Part shown: piece by piece, positions 19,438 to 29,022 of the stretch
How the letters are laid out: every line of letters begins with the position of its first letter
Position numbering within the stretch: the stretch's first letter is position 1
DNA from: Oscillospiraceae bacterium
GTDB taxonomy: Bacteria > Bacillota > Clostridia > Oscillospirales > Acutalibacteraceae
DNA length: 64,000 nt
Reading direction: 5' to 3'
NCBI GenBank assembly: GCA_015066465.1
Contig: SVOI01000004.1
Span: 39,416-103,415, forward strand
Notes under the pieces: model-generated
The model's database searches: none
What the model was told of the DNA's origin: nothing
What the model saw: the letters and a program-made list of their open reading frames with translations, nothing else
Program-made: the position numbers and the translations under genes

Positions 19438-19471
19438 ATAATACAAAATGTTATGTACTGTTTTTGGGATG
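19438..19471 (-). promoter_or_regulatory. Island promoter motif upstream of CbbX-like gene
   Basis: CATCC-CAAAAACAGTA-N12-TATTAT. Confidence 0.65.
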
Positions 19472-19532
19472 TACTGCTATTGATTTTTAAAAAAAGTTAT
19501 GTTAGAGTTATTACAAGTTAGTATTTGAGTAA

Positions 19533-19566
19533 TGCACCCGATTTGGTACAAGAAATATATTATAAT
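19533..19566 (+). promoter_or_regulatory. Island promoter motif
   Basis: TGCAC-CCGATTTGGTA-N12-TATAAT. Confidence 0.8.
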
Positions 19567-19599
19567 GTATTTATTCTAAAAAAAGGATGGTTGAAATTT

Positions 19600-20106
19600 A
19601 TGGATATTTTTGAACTCAGCCATAAATGGCAAAACGAAGTAGATAACAGAAACCCTTATGTCTTTGGTGAAGAGCCAATAGATACAGTTAAATTCGCTGA
19701 ACTATACAGGGAGACCTTTGAAGTAATCAAAAAACACAAAAATGATTTAATCAACGGGGTTTTACCTGAAGACAAGCTTGAAATTTTTGATTACACTCGA
19801 TTATTGTGTGCTTTATCTCAATATACTATGTATGATTGTCTGGAAGATGAAAGTGAGCACAAATTATTTACCGTCACTTGCGAAATAGCGCAAGAACTTG
19901 TACATTATGCAAACTCATTTGAAATTTTCGAGTACACTGAAAATGGTCGTATTTGTTCTGACTACGAGGAAACACAAAAAGGAATTTTAAGATTCCCGCT
20001 TATTGAAGGAGTTAAAGACGATATTGACACTGAAGATGGCTTTATATATGATATTTACAAAGGTGATTTCAAAGATATTATTGAGTATGTATTTTTCAAT
20101 AGCTGA
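19600..20106 (+). CDS. Hypothetical protein
   Basis: ORF with AAAAAAGGATGG-type RBS, start adjusted to MDIFELSHK. Confidence 0.6.
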   Translation: MDIFELSHKWQNEVDNRNPYVFGEEPIDTVKFAELYRETFEVIKKHKNDLINGVLPEDKLEIFDYTRLLCALSQYTMYDCLEDESEHKLFTVTCEIAQELVHYANSFEIFEYTENGRICSDYEETQKGILRFPLIEGVKDDIDTEDGFIYDIYKGDFKDIIEYVFFNS

Positions 20107-20122
20107 AAGGTGGATGTATTAA

Positions 20123-20683
20123 ATGAACGAGAAAAAAGTTGAAATAAAAGACGGTAAAGTAACGGAGAATTATAGCAATTCAGAAAACAAAATACTTTTT
20201 ATTTTGAAGGAATCTAATATCAGTAATAGCGATAACAAACCTGTTTTCTGGTTTAAAAAAGTTTATAATGCTAAAAAAAGTGGCGAAAAATATTACAATC
20301 ATAAAAATTGTAACCGCGTAGAAAAAGCTGCTCAAACAAAGTATTACAATTGTATTATGGGTATCGTAGAAAAACTTTATCCCAACAACCAAGATATCGG
20401 AATTGCATACATCAACATAAATAAAAACGGTGGCGGAAGCACATCCGATGGCAAAGGCATTGCGAAGTGGCTAAAAGAAAACTCTGATGAAAAAAAGTTT
20501 TTATTAGCTCAAATCAAAGAATTAAACCCTTCTAAAATTGTTATATTTTCTTGTAATAACACTAATAAACTGATTATGAAATTCGCAAAAGAATTAAAAA
20601 ATAAATATGAATATGAATGCGTTTATGGTGCAGACTTCCACCCGAGCAGATATTCTAAAGATTACGAGCTCAATAAACTATAA
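20123..20683 (+). CDS. Uracil-DNA-glycosylase-fold-like hypothetical protein
   Basis: KILFILKESN...IAYININKNGGGSTSD...LNPSKIVIFSCNN. Confidence 0.5.
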   Translation: MNEKKVEIKDGKVTENYSNSENKILFILKESNISNSDNKPVFWFKKVYNAKKSGEKYYNHKNCNRVEKAAQTKYYNCIMGIVEKLYPNNQDIGIAYININKNGGGSTSDGKGIAKWLKENSDEKKFLLAQIKELNPSKIVIFSCNNTNKLIMKFAKELKNKYEYECVYGADFHPSRYSKDYELNKL

Positions 20684-20690
20684 ACATACA

Positions 20691-20726
20691 CCCCAACTAT
20701 TTATTTCAATAGTCGGGGTTTTGTTT
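20691..20726. terminator. Bidirectional terminator
   Basis: CCCCAACTATT/AATAGTCGGGG (one mismatch) plus T-tail, convergent genes. Confidence 0.8.
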
Positions 20727-23700
20727 TACTCAAACTCTTCAAAAATATCCATTTTTTCTCTAATTTTTTCAATTTCTTCTTCACAGAGTCGTAATTTTTC
20801 AACATAAACATTGTTTTCAGTTTTTAAAAGTTCTTCAAGCTCGTCCTTTCTTTTTCTTGAACTACCGAGTTTTTCTTCAACCTCTGTCTGTACCCTGTTA
20901 AAACGCTTCAACAGATTTATCACTCGTTTAGCATTACCAATAGTTGATTCCCCCATCTCCACTAAAAATTGTTCTTTTTTACATTCAAGAAAAATATATG
21001 GTTTTTTCTCATTAACCACTTCGGGTAACACAATTTTAAATCCCAGAATAGTTACATTTTCTTCAAACGCAGTCTTTTTTATCACTACATCGTAAGTCAG
21101 AATATTTTCGATTTGGTGATAAGCATTTAAGAACTTTTCATTAGTAGTATTACGCAAAACTTTTACCAACTCTTTAACCTTAGCAAGACGATTTTCTGTT
21201 GAAATAATAGCTCCATCAAGCGAGTTAAACTCTTTTTCCATATCGTTTCTTACATCTTTTTCCTTTGCAATCAACACCCTTAAATTCTGTGCTTCATTTT
21301 CTTTTTCTGCAAGTTGCTTCATAAGAGGTTCTGACAATGCAAGTGCTTTTACTTCAGCATAGCTTAACACGCTATCTTCTAAATCAGATGCTGTACGCTG
21401 ATAAAGGCTGTCTGTTAAGAATTGTGAAATAAATCTTTGCTTTGTTTCTAATAACTGCCACGAATATGAATCAAAGCTACCCTCGGACACATATCTGTAA
21501 ATTAAAACATCTGTGTTTGTATTTCCCTTTCTTAAAATTCTACCTTCTCTCTGAACCATATCTGCAGGTCGCCACGGAACATCAAGATGGTGAATTGCCT
21601 TCAGCTTAACCTGAACATTAGCACCAACGCCAAGTTTAAATGTTGAGCCTAATAAAATACGAATTTCTCCATTATTGAATTTCTTGAACAACTCAACCTT
21701 ACGACTTTCAGTTTTGTAATTATGTATAAATGCAATCTCTTTTTTGGGAATGCCTTTTTCAACCAATTTATCGCGAAGTTCTGCATAAACACTAAAATCT
21801 TCTCCCTTAGGTGTAGAATAATCGCAAAATATCAATTGGGTTTCGTCAGAACTTTCTTTATATAGATTGTAAACATTCTCAACACATCTGAAAATTTTTG
21901 AATACTGGTTGTAAGGTTGTTCTTCACCCACAAGTTTAAGGTCAAGTGCAGCTTTTCTTCCATCAGTACTGACTTTAAGCATATTGTCGTGTTTTTTGTC
22001 AATTATCCCTGAGCGTATCAGTTCTGACCTTTCGCAAAGATTTTTCATATACCCTGCCAATTCAGGATATTTTTCAATAACCTCATCCTTATAACCACTG
22101 AATTCGGGTAATCCTTCAATGTTTGTATTCGCATAAAATATCGCTATTTGCGAGAATAATTTTGACAACTCTGGCAAATTAAAGAACTTGGCAAAACGAT
22201 AAACAAATCTGTATTGTGAAGCATTAACATCAATCTCACAAAATTGTTCAGGTAAAGCAAAGGTTTTAACCCAGTTATCAAACACATCTAACTTTCGTTC
22301 CTGTAATTGTTCATATTGTAAATACATCTGCATAGCATAAGCATCCGCAATTGAGTTACAAAGCGGTGTACCTGTGGCAAAAACAACTCCCCTGCCATCA
22401 TTTGCCTGCTGAACACATCTTACCTTATGCAATAAATCAAGGCATTTGTTTGAGCCCTTTGTATTTATTCCCCTCAAATTTCTCATCGAGGTTCTAATAG
22501 GCAAATTTTTATAATTGTGTGCCTCATCAAGAAACAATGTATTTATCTCAAGTTCATCAAATGATACTTCCGTATTATCAGTATTCATACAATTGATAAA
22601 ATCCTGTGTGAGTTTAACTATACGTTTTTTCTCCTGATTCAAAGGTGTATCCCAACCGTAAATATACCCCTGATGAGTTCGCATACTATTAAGTGTTGTT
22701 TCAATTCGCTTCAATTGAACATTCATATTGTCAAGAATAGAATCGACCGATAACGGAATCATCTCAAAACAACTGTAAGCTATAATTATTCCGTCATAAT
22801 CGCCATCACGAATCTGAGTAAGCACCTTAGTGCGCATTTCAGGTTTAAACATTTTGGGTTCAATTGCAAGAATCTTTGATGTTGGATATAATTCAGAAAA
22901 AATTTTTTCCCACTGACCAACAATGTGGTTCGGAACCACAAACATATTTTTTCTTGAAATCCCCTCCTGGCGCATTTTCATAGCGGCTGCTATCATAATA
23001 TAAGTTTTACCCGCACCTACATCAAATGCTAACAAAGTATTATTACCGCTAATTATTTTCTGCACCGCATCTTTTTGATAAGGATACAATGTAAATTTCT
23101 CTGACATATTTGGAAAAGATAATTTACTACCATCAAAGCTTGGTTTTTCAAGATTTGAAAACATTTTATTGTACGCTTCTTCTACCTCCCATATTCTGTC
23201 TTCATCTTGCCATATCCATTTTTTAAACTCATCTTTTATGAGTTTTTGTTTTTCTATAGCAGCAACAGTGTTTTTCTCATCATATTTATTGTTTTTATCG
23301 TGAAGCCTTATTTCTCTTAAATTCAATGTAGCTTCAATTATATAAAGAGCATTGTACTGTTTTATACCATATTTAACCTCTGCATTAGTATTATTATAAC
23401 CCAGAGCTCTTTTACTTGGTATCGACCAACTACCTGTAATTTCTTCATATTCTACATAACACGGCTTAAAAAAACGATTATCATTAACAGTTGGAGTTCT
23501 ATCTAAAATATGATAAATAAAATCATTGATTATATCTTTACTTACCCATGGAACGCCTAAAGAAACCTCAATATCTGTGTAAGGTATCTCATGCATTACT
23601 CGTTTTTCAACAGTTTTTTCAAATAGTTTGTTTTTATGTTCCTTTACTAACGTCGCTTTTTTATATATTTCTATCCATTTATCTAAAGTAAATTCAGAAA

Positions 23701-24322
23701 GGTCGTTTTCTGATAATACATCTACAATTTCCTCTGTTGGAAACTCATCTTCTTCACGGTTGTTTGAATAAATACTGTAATCCTTAGCATCGTACACTGA
23801 ATAATCTCTATGCATAAGTTGGTTTGCAATTTGTTTTCCTAACAATTCACCATCAACTATTGCGGCCAATCTGTCAGCTATATAACCTTTTTCTTTTTGC
23901 GCGTATACTGGCATATTATTTTGTATCAATAGGTTTTTCAATTCAAGTTTCCAAAGAATAGACAATTGCCTTCTTCTTGATACACTTTTATTTATTATAG
24001 CTTTGCGTATAATTTCCACATCAGTTTCTTTAATACAAATTATTCCCCAACTTGATGGTATTTTGCCTGCCGCAGACTCAGAATGCTTTTCACCCACAAC
24101 AATATAATTTTCATCAAAAAACAGATTATATGCCTTTACTTGCTCCTGTAACCTACTATAGTTATCTAAATCACTTTTTATCTCAAAGCCCATAAGCCTG
24201 TCCGTTACAGCCATAACATCACAAATAGATGAACCAATGCTTTTTTCCTGATATATTCTTACTTCAGAATAAGTCGCCTGTAAGTACGAAACAAGAATTG
24301 ACTTTATATTTTTTGCATTCAT
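20726..24322 (-). CDS. SNF2-type SF2 helicase with N-terminal PD-(D/E)XK-like domain
   Basis: N-term FEIKSDLDNYSRLQEQVKAYN; LLAFDVGAGKTYIMIAAAMKM; LFLDEAHNYKN; VQREGRILRKGN. Confidence 0.8.
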   Translation of the reverse strand: MNAKNIKSILVSYLQATYSEVRIYQEKSIGSSICDVMAVTDRLMGFEIKSDLDNYSRLQEQVKAYNLFFDENYIVVGEKHSESAAGKIPSSWGIICIKETDVEIIRKAIINKSVSRRRQLSILWKLELKNLLIQNNMPVYAQKEKGYIADRLAAIVDGELLGKQIANQLMHRDYSVYDAKDYSIYSNNREEDEFPTEEIVDVLSENDLSEFTLDKWIEIYKKATLVKEHKNKLFEKTVEKRVMHEIPYTDIEVSLGVPWVSKDIINDFIYHILDRTPTVNDNRFFKPCYVEYEEITGSWSIPSKRALGYNNTNAEVKYGIKQYNALYIIEATLNLREIRLHDKNNKYDEKNTVAAIEKQKLIKDEFKKWIWQDEDRIWEVEEAYNKMFSNLEKPSFDGSKLSFPNMSEKFTLYPYQKDAVQKIISGNNTLLAFDVGAGKTYIMIAAAMKMRQEGISRKNMFVVPNHIVGQWEKIFSELYPTSKILAIEPKMFKPEMRTKVLTQIRDGDYDGIIIAYSCFEMIPLSVDSILDNMNVQLKRIETTLNSMRTHQGYIYGWDTPLNQEKKRIVKLTQDFINCMNTDNTEVSFDELEINTLFLDEAHNYKNLPIRTSMRNLRGINTKGSNKCLDLLHKVRCVQQANDGRGVVFATGTPLCNSIADAYAMQMYLQYEQLQERKLDVFDNWVKTFALPEQFCEIDVNASQYRFVYRFAKFFNLPELSKLFSQIAIFYANTNIEGLPEFSGYKDEVIEKYPELAGYMKNLCERSELIRSGIIDKKHDNMLKVSTDGRKAALDLKLVGEEQPYNQYSKIFRCVENVYNLYKESSDETQLIFCDYSTPKGEDFSVYAELRDKLVEKGIPKKEIAFIHNYKTESRKVELFKKFNNGEIRILLGSTFKLGVGANVQVKLKAIHHLDVPWRPADMVQREGRILRKGNTNTDVLIYRYVSEGSFDSYSWQLLETKQRFISQFLTDSLYQRTASDLEDSVLSYAEVKALALSEPLMKQLAEKENEAQNLRVLIAKEKDVRNDMEKEFNSLDGAIISTENRLAKVKELVKVLRNTTNEKFLNAYHQIENILTYDVVIKKTAFEENVTILGFKIVLPEVVNEKKPYIFLECKKEQFLVEMGESTIGNAKRVINLLKRFNRVQTEVEEKLGSSRKRKDELEELLKTENNVYVEKLRLCEEEIEKIREKMDIFEEFE

Positions 24323-24353
24323 AAAAACACCCCTATAGACTTTTTACATACAA

Positions 24354-24387
24354 ATAATACAAAATGTTACGTACTGTTTTCAGGACA
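24354..24387 (-). promoter_or_regulatory. Island promoter motif upstream of helicase
   Basis: TGTCC-TGAAAACAGTA-N12-TATTAT. Confidence 0.75.
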
Positions 24388-24427
24388 TAAAAACGCCCCT
24401 TGCAAAATACAAGGGACAAAAAATTTA

Positions 24428-24461
24428 TGCACCAGATTTATCGCGTACTTTAGGTTATGAT
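24428..24461 (+). promoter_or_regulatory. Island promoter motif upstream of SLOG pseudogene
   Basis: TGCAC-CAGATTTATCG-N12-TATGAT. Confidence 0.65.
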
Positions 24462-24500
24462 AAAAAGCCATAAAAATATATAATACAGGAGATAGAAAAA

Positions 24501-24908
24501 ATGAAATATTTATATCTGGCAGTAAAGAAATAAGCAAACTACCACGAGAAGCGACAAACAAAATAATAGAGATTTGTTAAAAAAAAGCACGATATACTCA
24601 TAGGTGATTGCTATGGTATTGATACAACTGTTCAAGCTTTATTAAAACAGCTGAATTATAAAAAAAGTTACTATATTTACATCTTGTGAGAAAGAAAGAG
24701 TAAACCTTGGTAACTGGAAAGTGGTTAATATTAATAGTGATAAACACGGCATAGTACACACGCTGAAAAAGATAAAGCTATGATTAAAGCTTGTGATTAT
24801 GGCATAGCAATATGGAATGGAAAATCAAAAGGAACTGGAAATAATATAACAGGCTTAAAAAAAGAAGATAAAGAAGTTTGCATATTTTATGTTGATAAAC
24901 TTAAATAA
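24501..24908 (+). pseudogene. SLOG/DprA-like nucleotide-sensor family pseudogene
   Basis: Fragments in shifting frames: FISGSKEISKLPREATNKIIEI / KHDILIGDCYGIDTTVQALLKQLNYKK / KVTIFTSCEKERVNLGNWKVV / EKDKAMIKACDYGIAIWNGKSKGTGNNITGLKKEDKEVCIFYVDKLK*. Confidence 0.75.
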
Positions 24909-24994
24909 AAGCACCCCTTATCGACAAAAAATCGGTAAGGGGTACTCAAATCACAAATCTATAAGCATTGGTTTTGCAACTAACTCATAATGAA

Positions 24995-25234
24995 TTATGA
25001 TTTAATTTCTTTCTTCGTAACATAAATACCAGCTAAAATTGGGCACTCTGATAGTGTTGTGTCGATTGCAAGAGGGTACATTTGCCATTCAGCATATTCC
25101 CCTTCACACTCTTCATAACTCCATAAAACACACCTCACAAAAATATTACACCATTCAAAATACTTTTTCCATTGACAAAGAACACAAATTTCTTTTAACG
25201 AAATTGTGATGATAAATACTGCCGCCTGATACAA
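24995..25234 (-). pseudogene. Gene remnant fused to a copy of the 14.6 kb leader
   Basis: C-terminal-like EGEYAEWQMYPLAIDTTLSECPILAGIYVTKKEIKS preceded by ~80 bp repeat of 14597-14677. Confidence 0.45.
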
Positions 25235-25237
25235 CTT

Positions 25238-26302
25238 TCAATCAAATACAGCTTTCTCTGCAAGCTCTTTGGCTTTAGTTCTGAACCAGGCGTTATCTGG
25301 TTCAATCTGCAAAACATAATTCACACGACCTATGAGCGAATCCTGATATTTCATACTGTCTGCAATTTCAACACCATTTTCAACGGTGATAAAATTTTTG
25401 TTATCACTTTTAATTATTGCATCTTCAAACCCAAATTTCAAAGCATAATAAATTTCCTGACGGAGTTTTCGTTTGTAATCCTTTGAAACATTTACCTTTT
25501 CATTAACTGTAAGACCTGTAACACTCTGTCTGTTACCACTTGAAACAAATACTGTTTTATTTTCATTCAGGTCAAAACCATTTTTATCTAACACATTCTT
25601 CACTTTTTTATATACATCTAAAAGTGGTCTGTCCCCTGAAAAAGTCATATCATCACAATAACGGGTGTAGGTTACGCCTCTTTTTTTACACCACTCACCA
25701 ATGTAATCATCAAAGCTTTTCAATACAAGATTTGACAATGCCGGTGAGGTTGGTGCCCCTTGTGGCAAAAAACCATTTTTACAACAAAGTTTTGTAAGCA
25801 TATATGAAATCTGTTTTGGATAATACTTAATGAACACAAAGCGATAAACAGTTAAAAAGTCAATACTGTTAAAAAAATCTGTGATATCTAATTTCAACAA
25901 ATATTTTTTGTTTGTATGCGGTGAAGCATTACTGTAAAGTGTAGCACCTTTTTTATAAGCGGTTGCATACTCTGAAACGGGAATTTTATTAAGAATTCTT
26001 CTGAGAATTATTCGCTGAATTCGTTTCAGTTGCTTACCGGGAACAAGAAGCATTCTGTCGTTACCATTTTTCTTTTTTATTGTTACATAGCTATATGTTT
26101 TATCACAATTACGCACCGCTCTGTAAACCTGCTTATTGCTGATATCTAAAAATTGTGATAGCTGAAAAGTATCATAAATAAATGGTACAGAATTTTTCTT
26201 TTTATAATCCAGAATCATTTCTGTTGCCGCTATAAGACCGAACTTTTTCACAAAAGCCATATCAGAATTCTGGAATTTTATGCTTTGACCGTTGATAAAC
26301 AT
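25238..26302 (-). CDS. Retron-type reverse transcriptase
   Basis: NASPH (NAxxH), LLKLDITDFFNSI, QGAPTSPALSNL, YCDDMTFSG, SVTGLTVN (VTG). Confidence 0.92.
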   Translation of the reverse strand: MFINGQSIKFQNSDMAFVKKFGLIAATEMILDYKKKNSVPFIYDTFQLSQFLDISNKQVYRAVRNCDKTYSYVTIKKKNGNDRMLLVPGKQLKRIQRIILRRILNKIPVSEYATAYKKGATLYSNASPHTNKKYLLKLDITDFFNSIDFLTVYRFVFIKYYPKQISYMLTKLCCKNGFLPQGAPTSPALSNLVLKSFDDYIGEWCKKRGVTYTRYCDDMTFSGDRPLLDVYKKVKNVLDKNGFDLNENKTVFVSSGNRQSVTGLTVNEKVNVSKDYKRKLRQEIYYALKFGFEDAIIKSDNKNFITVENGVEIADSMKYQDSLIGRVNYVLQIEPDNAWFRTKAKELAEKAVFD

Positions 26303-26316
26303 ATATAGTCACCTCA

Positions 26317-27651
26317 CTAAGTCTCAGAAGAATAACGAACAACACGCCCGAATGGCAATTTTTCTTTACTGCTTACAAGCCAGAGTATAGGAATATTTAT
26401 CGGAGCAGTTTCAGGACACGAGCCAAAGCCATCGGTAAAAATTATTATGCACGACGGAAGATTATCTTGCATTTTGTTTTTTACATACCTGAAAATACAG
26501 TGGAAATCCGTACCGCCACCCCCACTGGGCGTTATGTTATAAACATCCGAACACTCAGAAAGGGGTTCAACCTTTGAAACCTCTGTATCAAAAAAACCGA
26601 TATAACCACTTATACAACCATTAAACATTTCTATTGCGCTACTAAGTTCAGAATAAACCCTTCCAAGTTCTCTGGCATCTACCGAGCCAGAAGTATCTAT
26701 CATAAAAAGTACATTTTTGATTTCGGCTGAATTCTCATTAAAATCAGGCAAGAAAAAATCTGTATCTGAGTACCTTCTGTCTGGTGGTGAAAAAGAATAA
26801 TCACTTATTGTCTCCTGCACAAAGTCGATTAAGAGCTTACGCCAATCAACTACTTTCTCGTCCGTTTTAAGTATTTCACATTCCAAATCTCCGGGCACAC
26901 TGCCAATTCCACAACCATATTGTTTCATTATATTACCAATTATCTTTGCACGCTCTCCCCACATTTCTTTCAAAGATATATCACTTACAATTTGATTATC
27001 TTCGGAAGTTTTCTCATCACCATTTTCGCCACTACCAGCTTTATCATCACCTGCACCGTTTGAAGCGTTCACTTGCATTTTTATAAGTGGATTGTTTTTA
27101 GCTATATCTAAAATCAGTGTTCCACCTGATGTTTCAGGATCAGAACCCCAGTAAAAATTGCTATCGGGCAAATAATCTTTCTGAATCCGTTCATCAAAAA
27201 CTTCCAGACTGAAACACATACTTCTAAAAAGTTCGTCTCTGCTCCACCCTGTCAGATTATCGGTTTTGACTAAAAACGGCTTTCTGAAATCGCCTAAATG
27301 TGCATATCTTTTTTTCAGGTAACCTGCTTGTCTTAATTCTTGATTTACAAATTCATCACAAGCAAGATGATAATCTTTGCTACCTGAAGCATTTAAATCC
27401 CAGATATCGCCAAAAACAATATGTAAAACCTGGTGACACAGAATATACTCTAATTCATCAGGATAAAGTTTTTCTAAAAAAGAAGGCGAAAAATAAATTG
27501 CAACGCCATCTGTTGATATACTTTTGATATCAGAAACAGCTACAAATTTAAGATACATAAGCATAATAGCGTAAAATGGATTAGTATTAAGCAGATTACT
27601 TCTTGCTTCTTCAATTCTGGTTTTTAGCTTATAAATTTTCTGTTTAGTCAT
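26317..27651 (-). CDS. VWA-like protein with N-terminal DUF2201-like metallopeptidase-like domain
   Basis: ILCHQVLHIVFGD; VLFMIDTSGSVDA MIDAS, IIFTDGFG; GGGAGG RBS, overlaps upstream ATPase by 8 nt. Confidence 0.8.
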   Translation of the reverse strand: MTKQKIYKLKTRIEEARSNLLNTNPFYAIMLMYLKFVAVSDIKSISTDGVAIYFSPSFLEKLYPDELEYILCHQVLHIVFGDIWDLNASGSKDYHLACDEFVNQELRQAGYLKKRYAHLGDFRKPFLVKTDNLTGWSRDELFRSMCFSLEVFDERIQKDYLPDSNFYWGSDPETSGGTLILDIAKNNPLIKMQVNASNGAGDDKAGSGENGDEKTSEDNQIVSDISLKEMWGERAKIIGNIMKQYGCGIGSVPGDLECEILKTDEKVVDWRKLLIDFVQETISDYSFSPPDRRYSDTDFFLPDFNENSAEIKNVLFMIDTSGSVDARELGRVYSELSSAIEMFNGCISGYIGFFDTEVSKVEPLSECSDVYNITPSGGGGTDFHCIFRYVKNKMQDNLPSCIIIFTDGFGSCPETAPINIPILWLVSSKEKLPFGRVVRYSSET

Positions 27652-28750
27652 AATCCTCCCAGAAGCGTCCGCTTCGCATAAACCAATCATTATAAATTTT
27701 ATTACTTTCTAAAATCTTTCTGATATTTTTAATCTTTAAAAACTCTTCAAAAATATTAGTTCTAAATTCCAACGGCATTTTATCCACAAAGTCAATTGCA
27801 TTATAAATTTCTTGCTCTGAACTATGTTTTTTTACATTTGAAGTAATCATTGTTGCAGTTGCCATCAAGGCTTCAGGTCTTCCTGGCACAATACATTTTC
27901 CTTTTACAAATACATCTTTAGCTGACGGAATTTTAGAATATATTTCACACCAATTTTTAAAATCATACGCCGCTTCTTCACCGACACAACCAGCTATTAA
28001 AGGAAAAACACTGTTAATATCAGATGAAACATCATTTAATATATTGCTTACCATTTCCCATGATCTCGGTGTAGGAAATGCAAGAGAGTTTTCCTCTGTA
28101 TTAAAGGCATTCAGAACATCGGGAGTATTTTTTATATAACCACACACTTTTTCGTTTATGCCATTTTTTACCGCCCATTCATACCACGCAGTCGCATTAC
28201 TCTTAATTTCAATATGACATAACCTGTTCGCCAACGCTTTCGGCATTGTGTAAGCCACTGATTTATCTGTAACTCTGTTACCTGCGGCAATAACAATGCA
28301 GTTTTCAGGTAATTTATGCTCACCGACTGTCCTGTCAAGCGTAATTTGATAAGCCGAAGCCTGTACAGATTGCGGTGCTGCTGAAATTTCATCTAAAAAC
28401 AAAATATTTATAACATCTTCACTGTCATCCATCTGAAAAATCTGTGGCTTCAACCAGACCGCAAGTGTTTTATCTGCATTCGCAGTCGGAATACCTCTTA
28501 AATCAACCGGATTTAAAAGTAAGAGTCGTACATCTGTAATTACAACCTTTTTACCAGTTGCAACACTCATTTCTTCCGCAATTTGTTTTACCCCCTGAGA
28601 CTTGCCGACACCGGGTTGTCCCCAGAGCATAACTGACGGAAAACGCTTTAAAGGAAGCTTATTTTTTATGAGTGTGGTATATGCAAATGATAATTGCCTT
28701 ACCATTTGTGCTACTGTCATTGTTGTAGCAAATGATTGATTTTCAAGCAT
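27644..28750 (-). CDS. MoxR-type AAA+ ATPase
   Basis: VMLWGQPGVGKSQGVKQIA, INILFLDEISAAPQSVQ, IVIAAGNR; AAAGGATGG RBS before ATG at 28750. Confidence 0.85.
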   Translation of the reverse strand: MLENQSFATTMTVAQMVRQLSFAYTTLIKNKLPLKRFPSVMLWGQPGVGKSQGVKQIAEEMSVATGKKVVITDVRLLLLNPVDLRGIPTANADKTLAVWLKPQIFQMDDSEDVINILFLDEISAAPQSVQASAYQITLDRTVGEHKLPENCIVIAAGNRVTDKSVAYTMPKALANRLCHIEIKSNATAWYEWAVKNGINEKVCGYIKNTPDVLNAFNTEENSLAFPTPRSWEMVSNILNDVSSDINSVFPLIAGCVGEEAAYDFKNWCEIYSKIPSAKDVFVKGKCIVPGRPEALMATATMITSNVKKHSSEQEIYNAIDFVDKMPLEFRTNIFEEFLKIKNIRKILESNKIYNDWFMRSGRFWEDYD

Positions 28751-28780
28751 ACACTTCCATCCTTTATGTGTTTCTTTTAT

Positions 28781-29016
28781 GTAAAACACCCACTCTACAG
28801 TACAATCTCACCTGATAAAAGCGGAGGCGAATTGCGTGTCACGAAGTGACATTTTATTCGTTGGAGCGTTATCAGGAGAACCGGCGGAGGCCGAAATTTC
28901 CAAGTTTTTAGTTCATCAGAGAGCGACTTCGCTCACTGTAGGCACCAAGACTATTCTTTTAAACCTTACTTAAAGATAACTTTAAGTATTTTACACTACT
29001 GTAGAGTGGTGTTTAC
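28781..29016 (-). ncRNA. Candidate retron msr-msd RNA
   Basis: a1 GTAAACACCACTCTACAGTA / a2 TACTGTAGAGTGGGTGTTTTAC; hairpins TACTTAAAG-TTAT-CTTTAAGTA, CAGTGAGCGA-AG-TCGCTCTCTG, long CTCCTGATAA..GTCAC-TTC-GTGAC..TTATCAGGTGAG; heads the RT operon. Confidence 0.85.
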
Positions 29017-29022
29017 AATTAC

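Noticed and set aside
25238-26302. Group II intron or DGR reverse transcriptase
   Set aside because: No maturase/X-domain, no intron domain V seen, no variable-repeat/template-repeat pair; NAxxH and VTG favour retron.
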